Positions 34,044 to 42,724 of a stretch of 64,000 nt of DNA are shown in pieces. Position 1 is the first letter of the stretch. Every line of letters starts with the position of its first letter. Below the pieces are notes generated by a model. The model ran no database searches and was not told the origin of the DNA. It saw only the letters and a program-made list of their open reading frames with translations. The position numbers were made by a program, and so were the translations under genes. This DNA is from an uncultured Bradyrhizobium sp. GTDB lineage: Bacteria > Pseudomonadota > Alphaproteobacteria > Rhizobiales > Xanthobacteraceae. The stretch spans positions 1-64,000 of the forward strand of contig NZ_CAKZHY010000120.1 in assembly GCF_936928535.1 (NCBI RefSeq), in the 5' to 3' direction.

Positions 34044-35171
34044 TCAGTAGCGATAGGGTTCGTGGTCGAACAGCGGGAATGCGCTGAACACGCTCGGCGC
34101 ATTGGTTGCGGTGGCCGGGTGCAGGCAGGATTTGTTGACCTCGCCAAATGAGGTGGCCCCTAGCAGACCGAGGCAGCGCAGCACCTCGTCCTCCAGCAGT
34201 TCCAGCATTCGCGTCACGCCGGCCTCGCCGGCGGCCGCCAGTGCCCAGCATTGCAGCCGGCCGATGCCGACGAGGTCGGCGCCCGCCGCGATCGCCTTGA
34301 CGATATCGGTGCCGCGGCAGAAGCCGCCGTCGACCATGATCTTGGCGCGGCCCTTCACGGCGTCGACGATCTCCGGCAGCACGTGCATGGCACCGCGGCC
34401 GTGATCAAGCTGGCGGCCGCCATGGTTGGAGACATAGATCCAGTCGACGCCGTGATCGACCGCGATCTGCGCGTCCTCGGCGGTCGCAATGCCTTTGATG
34501 ATCAGCGGGATCTTGAACTTGTCCTTGACCATCTTCACGGTCCGCCACTCCAGACCTTTCTGGTAATCGCCGCCGGTGGCCCGCAGGCGGCTCTCGCGAA
34601 CGTAGCGTTTGGCGATGTCGCGCTCACGACGGCTGTAATGGGCGGTGTCGACGGTCAGGCAGAAGGCTGCGTAATTGGCCTTCTGCGCGCGGCTGACGAC
34701 GTCAGCCACGAATGCGTCATCGCCACGGACGTACAGCTGGAACATGCGCAGCGCATCGGGTGCGGCTTCGGCGGTCTTTTCCAGGCCGGGCTCGGAGACG
34801 GAGCTGAGCATGTGCGATGCGCCAAAGGTGCCCGCGGCGCGGGCGACGCTGGCGGCGCCGTGTGGATCGAAGATCTCCAGTGCGCCGACGGGGGCGAGGA
34901 CAACCGGCAGTCGCATCCTGCGGCCGAACTGCTCGACCGAGCCGCTGACCTTGCGCACGTCGCGCAGCACACGCGGGCGGAACGCGATCTCGTCGAGCGC
35001 CATGCGGTTGCGGCGCATCGTGGTCTCGGTCTCGGCCGCACCGACGATGTAGTCCCAGGCGTTCTGGTTGAGGTTGGAACGCGCCTTCCGGATGAATTCG
35101 TGCAGGTTCTGGAACGGCTCGTCGCTGGCGCCGAGTTCGAAGTTCCGTTCCGGCCGGAGTGCTTCGTTCAT
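34044..35171 (-). CDS. FMN-dependent alpha-hydroxy-acid oxidase (LldD-like)
   Basis: TIM-barrel flavoenzyme, 375 aa, oxidising a 2-hydroxy acid such as L-lactate, glycolate or mandelate. FMN and active-site segments are LPVVLAPVGALEIF, PLIIKGIATAEDA, the catalytic His/Arg motif YVSNHGGRQLDHG and MVDGGFCRGTDIVKAIAAG. The substrate cannot be assigned, and the protein lacks the membrane-binding loop expected of LldD. It is first in a two-gene unit with the HAD hydrolase. Confidence 0.85.
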   Translation of the reverse strand: MNEALRPERNFELGASDEPFQNLHEFIRKARSNLNQNAWDYIVGAAETETTMRRNRMALDEIAFRPRVLRDVRKVSGSVEQFGRRMRLPVVLAPVGALEIFDPHGAASVARAAGTFGASHMLSSVSEPGLEKTAEAAPDALRMFQLYVRGDDAFVADVVSRAQKANYAAFCLTVDTAHYSRRERDIAKRYVRESRLRATGGDYQKGLEWRTVKMVKDKFKIPLIIKGIATAEDAQIAVDHGVDWIYVSNHGGRQLDHGRGAMHVLPEIVDAVKGRAKIMVDGGFCRGTDIVKAIAAGADLVGIGRLQCWALAAAGEAGVTRMLELLEDEVLRCLGLLGATSFGEVNKSCLHPATATNAPSVFSAFPLFDHEPYRY

Positions 35172-35478
35172 TATTGTCCTCCCGAGAATTTGAAGCCTTA
35201 TGCCATCGCCTATCCCGTCCGGCCCTCCAAAACCATCCTAAAATCGCATAGCTGCGAGGCGCCGTCCGACCGACTGATTCCCGTCATGCGGGGCCGGTCT
35301 TGCGAACGTTGCCAAATGTTTAGGTTCGGGCGAAGGGAAATTTACGGCGTACCCGCCGGCGTGGCAGGCCGGCCTTGAAGAAACCAGAATGATATTGTGA
35401 GAACCGGCTTGGATCGCCACTTGCATGGCGGCTGCCCAAGCCTCAAAAGAACCGCTAAGCGAAAAGGCCACCCATTCC
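35172..35478. other. 307-bp divergent intergenic region (lldD-like / ctpA)
   Basis: Holds the promoters for two divergent genes but no convincing -35/-10 pair on either strand. The only structure seen is GCCGGC-N7-GCCGGC at 35355-35373. A small open frame here is not supported as a gene. Confidence 0.4.
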
Positions 35479-36816
35479 ATGCGGAAAACCCTGCTCTTCC
35501 CACTGGGCGCGCTCACCGGCGCATGTCTGACCCTCCTCGTATCCGGTCCGCAGGGCGGACTATGGGCGGCACGAGCGGCGGCAAGCGCGGATGACGCCTA
35601 TTCCCAGCTCAATCTGTTCGGGGAGGTCTTCGAGCGGGTGAAGGCGAGCTATGTCGAGAAGCCAGACAATGCCAAGCTGATCGAAGGCGCCATCACGGGC
35701 ATGGTGACCTCGCTCGATCCGCATTCGCGCTACATGAATGCCAAGGCCTGGACCGAGATGCAGGAGACCACCTCCGGCGAGTTCGGCGGTCTCGGCATCG
35801 AGGTCACGATGGAGGAGGGCCTGGTCAAGGTCGTCTCGCCAATCGACGACACGCCGGCGTCCAAGGCCGGCATCATGTCCGGCGACCTCATCAGCAAGAT
35901 CGACGGCGAAAACGTGCAGGGCCTGACGCTCGAGCAGGCCGTCAACAAGATGAAGGGGCCGGTCGACACCCAGACCAAGCTCACCATCGTGCGCAAGGGC
36001 GCCGACGCGCCGCTTGATGTCGCGATCAAGCGCGAGATCATCCATGTGCGGCCCGTGCGCTTCCATGTCGAGAACGGCGACATCGGCTATATCCGCGTCA
36101 CCTCGTTCAACGAACAGACCACGGACGGCCTGAAGAAGGCGATCGCCTCGATCTCCAAGGACGTGCCGCAAGACAAGCTGGTCGGCTATGTGATGGATCT
36201 GCGCAACAATCCGGGCGGCCTGCTCGACCAGGCCGTGTCGGTGTCCAGCGCGTTCCTGCAGCGCGGCGAAGTCGTCTCGACCCGCGGGCGCAATCCGGAA
36301 GAAACCCAGCGCTTCACCGCGCATGGCGGTGACCTCACCAAGGGCAAGCCGCTCGTCGTCCTGATCAACGGCGGCTCGGCCTCCGCCTCGGAGATCGTCT
36401 CCGGCGCGCTGCATGACCACAAGCGCGCGACCCTGATTGGCACGCGCTCGTTCGGCAAGGGCTCGGTCCAGACCATCATTCCGCTCGGCTCTGGCAACGG
36501 CGCGCTGGCGCTGACCACGGCGCGCTACTACACGCCGTCGGGTCGCTCGATCCAGGCGCAGGGCATCGCGCCCGATATCGAGATCCTCCAGGACGTTCCG
36601 GCCGAGCTGAAAGGCCGGGTCGACACCATCGCGGAGTCCCAGATGCGCGGGCATCTCCAGAACACCGAGGGCGCCGAGCAGACCGGATCGCAATCCTATG
36701 TCCCGCCGGAAGAGAAGGACGACAAGGCGCTGCACGCGGCCTTCGACTTCCTGCACGGGGTTACCGTGAACGCGGCCGCCGCCAAGCCGGCGCCGAAGGC
36801 GACGGTGCCGAACTAA
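35479..36816 (+). CDS. ctpA: carboxy-terminal processing protease, S41 family
   Basis: Periplasmic serine protease, 445 aa. The N-terminus MRKTLLFPLGALTGACLTLL is a signal or anchor. A PDZ domain follows (GGLGIEVTMEEGLVKVVSPI), then the S41 core with VGYVMDLRNNPGGLLDQA, the catalytic Ser in NGGSASASEIVSGAL and the catalytic Lys in TRSFGKGSVQTIIP. CtpA removes C-terminal tails from envelope proteins or endopeptidases. The ATG at 35479 is preferred over 35425 because it places the signal at the N-terminus. A strong hairpin follows. Confidence 0.92.
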   Translation: MRKTLLFPLGALTGACLTLLVSGPQGGLWAARAAASADDAYSQLNLFGEVFERVKASYVEKPDNAKLIEGAITGMVTSLDPHSRYMNAKAWTEMQETTSGEFGGLGIEVTMEEGLVKVVSPIDDTPASKAGIMSGDLISKIDGENVQGLTLEQAVNKMKGPVDTQTKLTIVRKGADAPLDVAIKREIIHVRPVRFHVENGDIGYIRVTSFNEQTTDGLKKAIASISKDVPQDKLVGYVMDLRNNPGGLLDQAVSVSSAFLQRGEVVSTRGRNPEETQRFTAHGGDLTKGKPLVVLINGGSASASEIVSGALHDHKRATLIGTRSFGKGSVQTIIPLGSGNGALALTTARYYTPSGRSIQAQGIAPDIEILQDVPAELKGRVDTIAESQMRGHLQNTEGAEQTGSQSYVPPEEKDDKALHAAFDFLHGVTVNAAAAKPAPKATVPN

Positions 36817-36847
36817 GCGTCATAGGCCCTCGCGGCCTCGAGGCTTC

Positions 36848-36875
36848 GCCCGGGAGTGGTTCACCACTCCCGGGC
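36848..36875 (+). terminator. terminator hairpin after ctpA
   Basis: GCCCGGGAGTGG and CCACTCCCGGGC form a perfect 12-bp stem with a TTCA loop, 31 nt past the ctpA stop. It is followed by GTTGTCGTTTG rather than a pure T run. Confidence 0.75.
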
Positions 36876-37093
36876 GTTGTCGTTTGCAGGCCGCCTCAGG
36901 CTCGGCTCGATTGCGGCAGAGGTCGCCGCGCAGCGGCCCTCGCGCTCGGCCTTACTGATGCCAGCCGGCACGGAGCCAATCGAGCACCGCGCGGCCGGAA
37001 GAAGTCCGTGAGTAATTGAGCCACGCAAAAGCCGGGTGATCGCCCCTGCCGTTGCGACTTTCGGCAATGTATCAGACCGTGTCCCTCGATGGC

Positions 37094-39838
37094 CTAGCTT
37101 GCCTCGCGCCGGCGGCTTCCGCTGCCTTCGCGCTGGGCGAGGCGGCTGCGATGGAGCGCGAACAGCTCCATCACCTTGTCGGCCGGCCTTGCGGCGCTGA
37201 ACAGATAGCCCTGCATCTCCGTACAGCCGAGCGTGCGCAGCAGGCGCTGCTGTTCCTCGGTCTCGACGCCTTCGGCCGTGGTGGCCATGCGGCGGGCGCT
37301 GGCGAGGTTGACCACGGCCTGCACGATGCTGGCGGAGCCGTCGGGACCTGCGATGTCGCTGACGAAGCAGCGATCGATCTTGATCTTGTCGAACGGGAAG
37401 CGATGCAGATAGCTCAGCGAGGAGTAGCCTGTGCCGAAATCGTCAAGCGCGATGCGCACGCCGATGGCGCGGAGCTGGTGCAGGATCGCGAGCGCAGTGT
37501 CATCGTCGCGGATCAGCACGGCCTCGGTGATCTCGAGCTCGAGCCGGCTCGCCGGCAGATTGGAGGCGGCCAGCGCCGCCATGATCTTCAGTGCCAGCGT
37601 GTCGCTCTTGAACTGCACCGGCGAGACGTTGACAGCGAGCCTGATGTCGTCGGGCCAGGTGGCCGCGTCGCGGCAGGCGGTCGACAGCACCCATTCGCCG
37701 ATCTCGTTGATCAGCCCGGTATCCTCAGCGATCGGGATGAATTCTGCTGGGGAGACCATGCCGCGCTCGGGATGGCGCCAGCGCACCAGCGCTTCGCAAC
37801 CGGTGATGCGGTCGTCCTTCAAGCTGAGGCAGGGTTGATAATAGACCTCGAGGCCGCCTTCGCGCCCGCCGTCACGTCCGCTTTGGGCGATGGCATGGCG
37901 CAGGTCGATCTCCAACTGGCGGCGCTCGCGCACCTTGGCGTCCATCTCCGGCTCGAAGAAGCGATAGGTGCGGCGCCCGGCAGATTTGGCGGCGTACATC
38001 GCCATGTCGGCGTTCTTCAGGATCTGGTCGAGCGCGTTGCCGTGTCCCGGCGCCAGCGCGATGCCGATGCTGGCGTCGGTGGTGAGGTGATGGCCCATGC
38101 AATCGAACGGCATGCGGATCGCGGCGAAGACCCGGGCAACGAGCTCGCTGACCTGGTCCTGCGAGGTCACCGCGCTCTGCACGATCGCGAATTCGTCGCC
38201 ACCGAGCCGAGCGACGAAATCAGTCGGCCCGGCGCAGCGACGCAGCCTCTCGGCGACCGACTTCAACAGCTCGTCGCCGACGAGATGGCCGAGCGCGTCG
38301 TTGACGCCCTTGAACTCGTCGATGTCGATGTAATGCACCGCAAGCTCTTCGCCGTGGGCGATGGCGGCCAGCTCCTCGCGCAAATGTTCGTGGAACTTGG
38401 CGCGGTTGGGCAGGTCGGTCAGCGCGTCGTAATGGGCGAGGTGGGTGATGCGCTCCTCGGTGCGGCGACGCTCGGTGATGTCCTCATGGGTTGCGACCCA
38501 GCCGCCATCGTTCAGAGGCTCGTTCACGATCTGGATCGAGCGGCCGTCGCTGGTGTCGACCACCATGGAGTTGCGCACCTGAATGTCTCGCAACACGCGC
38601 GCGGCATATTGGTCGACGTCGCCGGTGAACGAGCCGGTCGCCTTGCGGTGCGCGATGATGTCGTGGAAACTGCAGCCAGGTTTGACGATGTCGGCCGCCA
38701 AGCCGTACATCTCGATGTAGCGTTGATTGCAGATCACCAGCCGCCGCTCGGCGTCGAACAGCAGCAGACCCTGGGTCATGTTGTTGACGGCGCGATCGAG
38801 GCGTTGCTTCTCCAGCGTCAACCGTTCCCGGGACAGACGGTGCTGCTCCAGGAGCTTGCGCACGATCGCGGTCAGCACGCCCGCGATCGCGAGCGCGGAC
38901 GCGCCTGCGACCGAAATCAGGATTCCGATCTGCTCGCGCCAGTCGGCGAGCGCTGCGGCGCGCGTTGTCGTCGCCATCATCAGGATCGGGAAATGGGGCA
39001 AAGCACGCGCCGACACCAGCCGGTCCTCGCCGTCGATCGGGCTCACGATGCGTCCGGCGAAATGGTCGAGCGCGAAGATCTGCTGCTGCTCGGACGAACC
39101 GTTCCTGAAATTGCGTCCCATCATGTGGCTGGAGGAGGGATAGCGGGCGAGCAGCGTCCCATCCCGGTGCAGCATCGAGATCGTCGCGCCTTCACCGAGC
39201 ATGACGGTCTCGAAGAATTTTTCGAAATTGGCCGGCTCGATGCCGCGTCCGATCAGGCCCATGAATTCGCCGTTCGGGCCCATGATCCTGCGCACGATCA
39301 GGATAGTCCAGGCGCCGGAAATGCGGCTGTGCACCGGTTCGATCAGCACGTCGGGCGCCTGCGGATCGTATCGGAAGCTGCGGTAGTAGGCGCGGTCGGA
39401 CACGTTGACTTTCGGAGCCGGCCATGCCGTCGAGGAGTTGATCAGATTGCCGTCGGCGTCGATGACGTTGACGCCCCCCATGTAAGGCAGCGCATCGATC
39501 TTCGAGCGCAGCATCTGGTGCACGTCCTGGCCGGAGAGGCGCTTGCGGAAGTCCGCTGCGGTCGTGATTCCGTTCAAGCGCACGTGGTCGACGAAATCCT
39601 TCTGGATGACCGCGAAATCCTGCAATTGCTGATCGAAATGATGCGCGAGCAGCAGTACGGTGTTTTCCAGCTCGCGGTTGGAGTTGCGCAGCGCGCGCTC
39701 GCGGAAATTCTGCGCCATCAGCACCGCGCCGACGGCGATCGCGGCGATCAGCAGTGTGCCTCCCACCACGAGCCAGCGGATCGGTCCGCTGCGCGCGAAG
39801 GCCTGGTCGAAGAGGCGGCTGCCGTATCCTGTCATCAT
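37094..39838 (-). CDS. membrane diguanylate cyclase/phosphodiesterase (GGDEF-EAL)
   Basis: Cyclic-di-GMP turnover protein, 914 aa. Order: TM helix (WLVVGGTLLIAAIAVGAVLM), an extracytoplasmic sensor of about 250 residues that looks like a dCache/PAS-type domain, a second TM helix near the IGILISVAGASALAIAG segment, a PAS region (LLFDAERRLVICNQRYIEMY), GGDEF (ARLGGDEFAIV) and EAL (GCEALVRWRHPERG, with DDFGTGYSSL). Both catalytic motifs are intact, so either activity is possible. Starts at 39838 or 39889 are both open. Confidence 0.93.
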   Translation of the reverse strand: MMTGYGSRLFDQAFARSGPIRWLVVGGTLLIAAIAVGAVLMAQNFRERALRNSNRELENTVLLLAHHFDQQLQDFAVIQKDFVDHVRLNGITTAADFRKRLSGQDVHQMLRSKIDALPYMGGVNVIDADGNLINSSTAWPAPKVNVSDRAYYRSFRYDPQAPDVLIEPVHSRISGAWTILIVRRIMGPNGEFMGLIGRGIEPANFEKFFETVMLGEGATISMLHRDGTLLARYPSSSHMMGRNFRNGSSEQQQIFALDHFAGRIVSPIDGEDRLVSARALPHFPILMMATTTRAAALADWREQIGILISVAGASALAIAGVLTAIVRKLLEQHRLSRERLTLEKQRLDRAVNNMTQGLLLFDAERRLVICNQRYIEMYGLAADIVKPGCSFHDIIAHRKATGSFTGDVDQYAARVLRDIQVRNSMVVDTSDGRSIQIVNEPLNDGGWVATHEDITERRRTEERITHLAHYDALTDLPNRAKFHEHLREELAAIAHGEELAVHYIDIDEFKGVNDALGHLVGDELLKSVAERLRRCAGPTDFVARLGGDEFAIVQSAVTSQDQVSELVARVFAAIRMPFDCMGHHLTTDASIGIALAPGHGNALDQILKNADMAMYAAKSAGRRTYRFFEPEMDAKVRERRQLEIDLRHAIAQSGRDGGREGGLEVYYQPCLSLKDDRITGCEALVRWRHPERGMVSPAEFIPIAEDTGLINEIGEWVLSTACRDAATWPDDIRLAVNVSPVQFKSDTLALKIMAALAASNLPASRLELEITEAVLIRDDDTALAILHQLRAIGVRIALDDFGTGYSSLSYLHRFPFDKIKIDRCFVSDIAGPDGSASIVQAVVNLASARRMATTAEGVETEEQQRLLRTLGCTEMQGYLFSAARPADKVMELFALHRSRLAQREGSGSRRREAS

Positions 39839-40098
39839 GTCGTTCGTCGCCGTACACACGTCAGGGTCAGTTCTTGATCCCCATGACATCCGTCGGTTTA
39901 CGGGCTCGATATGGAGGCGACGTTAGGAAGCGCGGTTAACGCGACATAAACCTAAACGCACAAATGCGATCGATGCGCGTGGCGAGAGGCGTGCAGGTTT
40001 TGCCCGAGACGATCGCGATGCCGGTCAGTTTTTGCCGGTCGCGGCGAAATCAATCAATGCTTAACCATCTAACCTGCTGACGATCCTCGAGGCCACAT
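39839..40098. other. intergenic region between GGDEF-EAL gene and Flp pilin
   Basis: Divergent regulatory region of about 310 bp in all, ending in the sigma-54 promoter at 40099. It holds an imperfect CtrA-like TTAA-N7-TAAA at 39936-39950, which I do not rely on. No RNA gene or other ORF is seen. Confidence 0.4.
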
Positions 40099-40113
40099 TG
40101 GCACGCGATTTGC
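40099..40113 (+). promoter_or_regulatory. sigma-54 (RpoN) promoter of the Flp pilin
   Basis: TGGCAC-N5-TTGC, a full match to the -24/-12 consensus, with GG and GC 10 nt apart. The transcript would start near 40124, about 25 nt before the pilin ATG. Confidence 0.8.
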
Positions 40114-40148
40114 GAACCCAGGTCCGCCGACGCAGAGAGGACACGATC

Positions 40149-40313
40149 ATGAAAAAGACTTTGAAGAACTTCTGGACCGACGAAACCGGTGCAACCGCGA
40201 TCGAGTACGGCCTGATCGCCGCCGGCATCGCACTTGCCATCATCACGGTCGTGAACGGGCTGGGGAGCAAGCTCAACGCCAAGTTCGGATCGATCAGCTC
40301 GTCACTGAAATAG
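40149..40313 (+). CDS. Flp/Fap-type pilin
   Basis: Type IVb pilin of the tad class, 54 aa. A short basic leader precedes the hydrophobic helix, with the prepilin processing region TGATAIEYGLIAAGIALAII (cleavage after Gly, Glu at +5). It is normally exported by Tad machinery and processed by CpaA; none of these genes is in the window, so this is an orphan pilin gene. A perfect sigma-54 promoter lies about 36-50 nt upstream. It converges on moaC, 7 bp apart. Confidence 0.92.
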   Translation: MKKTLKNFWTDETGATAIEYGLIAAGIALAIITVVNGLGSKLNAKFGSISSSLK

Positions 40314-40320
40314 GCAGGGA

Positions 40321-40866
40321 TCAGGCGCGGTAATGGCCCGACTTGCCGCCCAGCTTTTCGACGAGATGGATGCCCTCGATGCGCACGCCACGCTCGACCG
40401 CCTTGATCATGTCGTAGATGGTAAGGCAGGCGACCGATACGGCCGTCAATGCTTCCATCTCGACGCCCGTCGGGCCGGTCACCTTGACGCTGGCGCGGAC
40501 CACGCAGCCCGGCAGCTTCGCGTCGGGCTCGATCTCGACCGTGACCTTCGACAGCGCCAGCGGATGGCAGAGCGGGATCAGCTCCGAGGTCCGTTTCGCG
40601 GCCATGATTCCGGCGATGCGTGCGGCGCCGAGCACATCGCCTTTCTTGGCGTTGCCGGAGACGATCAGGTCGAGCGTTGCCTTCTCCATGACGACGCGGC
40701 CTTCGGCAATTGCGAGCCGTTCCGTGGCGGCCTTGTCCGAGACGTCGACCATCCGCGCCTCGCCGGATGCGCCGATATGGGTGAGGGCAGGGCTCGCCTT
40801 CCTTGAAGGCTTCGCCTTGGACGGCTTGCGCGCCAGAACCTTGCGCGCCAAAATCTTGCGTGCCAT
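40321..40866 (-). CDS. moaC: cyclic pyranopterin monophosphate synthase accessory protein
   Basis: MoaC, 181 aa, second half of the GTP to cPMP step of molybdenum cofactor synthesis. The core starts at LTHIGASGEARMVDVSDK and contains the catalytic segments PLCHPLALSKV and GVEMEALTAVSVACLTIYDM. The first ~25 residues are an unusual Arg/Lys-rich extension built from ARKxLARK-like units; the start is fixed by the trpC stop 1 nt upstream. It is the last gene of the trpD-trpC-moaC run, a rhizobial arrangement with moeA and lexA nearby. Confidence 0.94.
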   Translation of the reverse strand: MARKILARKVLARKPSKAKPSRKASPALTHIGASGEARMVDVSDKAATERLAIAEGRVVMEKATLDLIVSGNAKKGDVLGAARIAGIMAAKRTSELIPLCHPLALSKVTVEIEPDAKLPGCVVRASVKVTGPTGVEMEALTAVSVACLTIYDMIKAVERGVRIEGIHLVEKLGGKSGHYRA

Positions 40867-40867
40867 G

Positions 40868-41689
40868 TCAGCGCGTGCCCGTGGCGCGGACTTTGGTCTC
40901 GCGCGCGAGCAGCGTGCGCGTGGCGGCAGTGACGTCGGCCTGGCGCATCAGGCTCTCGCCGACCAGGAAGGTCGACATGCCGACGCGCTCGAGCCGCGCG
41001 AGGTCTTCAGGCGTGAAGATGCCGCTCTCGCCGACCATTAACCGCCCCGCGGGGATCAGAGGCGCCAGCATTTCGCTGGTCGCCAGCGTGGTCTCGAAGG
41101 TGCGCAGGTTCCGGTTATTGACCCCGATCATCGGCGAACGCAGCTTCAGCGCCCGATCGAGCTCGGCCCGGTCGTGGATTTCGATCAGCACGTCCATGCC
41201 GTAGGCGATCGCGGCGTCTTCGAGATCCCTAGCGGTGGCGTCATCGAGCGCGGCGATGATGATCAGGATACAGTCGGCGCCGTGCGCGCGCGCCTCGACG
41301 ACCTGATAGGTGTCGAACAGAAAATCCTTGCGCAGCACCGGCAGCGAGGTCGCCGCGCGTGCCGCAACCATGAAGTCGAGATGGCCGTGGAACGAGGGCG
41401 CATCAGTCAGCACCGATAGGCAGGCCGCTCCGCCCGCCTCATAGGCCTTGGCGAGCAGGGGCGGATCGAAATCGGCGCGGATCAGTCCCTTGGAGGGCGA
41501 GGCCTTCTTCACCTCGGCGATCAGCGCGTAATCGCCATTGGCGTGCTTGGCTCTGATCGCGCGCACGAAGCCGCGCGGCGCGCCTTGCGCCTTGGCCTGT
41601 GCCTCGACCGCCGAGAGCGGGCGCGCGCGCTTGGCCGCCGCGATCTCCTCGCGCTTGTAGGCCTCGATCTTGGTCAGGATATCAGACAT
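40868..41689 (-). CDS. trpC: indole-3-glycerol-phosphate synthase
   Basis: TrpC, 273 aa, TIM-barrel enzyme closing the indole ring of tryptophan. Landmarks: IAEVKKASPSKGLIRADFDP with the catalytic Lys, CLSVLTDAPSFHG, LRKDFLFDTYQV and GVNNRNLRTFE, then VGESGIFTPEDL. The protein is not fused to TrpF. It starts 7 bp after trpD and ends 1 bp before moaC. Confidence 0.96.
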   Translation of the reverse strand: MSDILTKIEAYKREEIAAAKRARPLSAVEAQAKAQGAPRGFVRAIRAKHANGDYALIAEVKKASPSKGLIRADFDPPLLAKAYEAGGAACLSVLTDAPSFHGHLDFMVAARAATSLPVLRKDFLFDTYQVVEARAHGADCILIIIAALDDATARDLEDAAIAYGMDVLIEIHDRAELDRALKLRSPMIGVNNRNLRTFETTLATSEMLAPLIPAGRLMVGESGIFTPEDLARLERVGMSTFLVGESLMRQADVTAATRTLLARETKVRATGTR

Positions 41690-41696
41690 GACAGGC

Positions 41697-42710
41697 TCAG
41701 CTGTTCGAGACCGCGATCAGATGTTTCAACCGGGCGTTCGCAGCGCCGCTGTCGAGCGATTTTGTACCGATCGCAACGCCTTCCCTCAGGTCCTTGGCGC
41801 GGCCGGCGACGACCAGCGCCGCCGCGGCGTTGATCAATGCGACATCGCGATAGGGGCTCGGCTTGCCGTCGAGCACGCTTTGCAGCGCCATCGCATTGGC
41901 GTCGGCGTCACCGCCCTTCAGTGCACCGGGCTCGCAGCGCGGCAGGCCGACATCCTCGGGCGCCACCTCGAAATTCCTGATCTCGCCATTGTGGAGCGCC
42001 GAGACGAAGGTCGGGCCGGTGAGGGTGATTTCGTCGAGGCCATCGGAGCCGTGCACGACCCAGGCCGATTCGGAGCCGAGATTCTTCAGCACCTGCGCCA
42101 GCGGCTGCACCCATTGGCGCGAAAATACCCCGACCATCTGCCGCTTCACGCCGGCCGGATTGGACAAGGGGCCAAGCAGATTGAAGATCGTACGCGTTGC
42201 GAGCTCCACCCGGGTCGGGCCGACGTTCTTCATGGCTGGATGATGGGCCGGGGCGAACATGAAGCCGATGCCGCATTCGCGCACGCAGCGGCCGACCTGC
42301 TCAGGCTTGAGGTCGATCTTGACGCCGAGCGAGGCCAGCACGTCGGCGGCGCCCGAACGCGACGACAGCGCGCGGTTGCCGTGCTTGGCGACGGGCAGGC
42401 CCGCGCCCGCGACGATGAACGAGGCGCAGGTCGAGACATTGACCGAGCCCGAGCCGTCGCCGCCGGTGCCGACGATGTCGACGGCGTCCGCGGGCGCATC
42501 GACCGTGAGCATCTTCGAGCGCATCGCCGTGACCGCGCCGGTGATCTCCTCCACGGTCTCGCCGCGCACGCGGAGCGCCATCAAGAGGCCGCCCATCTGC
42601 GAGGGGGTGGCCTCGCCGGACATCACGGCGTCGAAGGCGGATGCGGCTTCCTCACGCGACAAGCTGGCGCCGGTCGCGACTTTTCCAATGATCGATTTCA
42701 GGTCGTCCAT
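41697..42710 (-). CDS. trpD: anthranilate phosphoribosyltransferase
   Basis: TrpD, 337 aa, transfers phosphoribosyl from PRPP to anthranilate. The PRPP loop GTGGDGSGSVNVST and KHGNRALSSRSGAADVLASL are typical, with HHPAMKNVGPTR and LLGPLSNPAG. No trpG lies beside it, as expected in rhizobia where trpEG are fused and remote. It starts 14 bp after the folding-factor gene, so the run is probably one transcript. Confidence 0.96.
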   Translation of the reverse strand: MDDLKSIIGKVATGASLSREEAASAFDAVMSGEATPSQMGGLLMALRVRGETVEEITGAVTAMRSKMLTVDAPADAVDIVGTGGDGSGSVNVSTCASFIVAGAGLPVAKHGNRALSSRSGAADVLASLGVKIDLKPEQVGRCVRECGIGFMFAPAHHPAMKNVGPTRVELATRTIFNLLGPLSNPAGVKRQMVGVFSRQWVQPLAQVLKNLGSESAWVVHGSDGLDEITLTGPTFVSALHNGEIRNFEVAPEDVGLPRCEPGALKGGDADANAMALQSVLDGKPSPYRDVALINAAAALVVAGRAKDLREGVAIGTKSLDSGAANARLKHLIAVSNS

Positions 42711-42724
42711 CGCGTGCTTTCAAC

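Noticed and set aside
35238..35516. 92-aa frame in the lldD-like/ctpA intergenic region
   Set aside because: It overlaps the ctpA signal peptide on the other strand, and has no ribosome-binding site or recognisable domain.
36861..37067. 68-aa frame ending in PANDNAREW, reminiscent of a tmRNA tag
   Set aside because: A tmRNA tag ends in a hydrophobic tail such as LAA; this one ends REW. No tRNA-like acceptor arm is seen, the frame needs a TTG start, and its stop lies in the ctpA terminator loop.
37052..39877. 941-aa open frame antisense to the GGDEF-EAL gene
   Set aside because: It mirrors codon bias of the real gene in a high-GC genome, shows no domain, and the opposite strand has clear GGDEF and EAL motifs.
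39936..39950. CtrA-like site (TTAA-N7-TAAA)
   Set aside because: One mismatch to the consensus in an AT-rich patch; expected by chance at this length.
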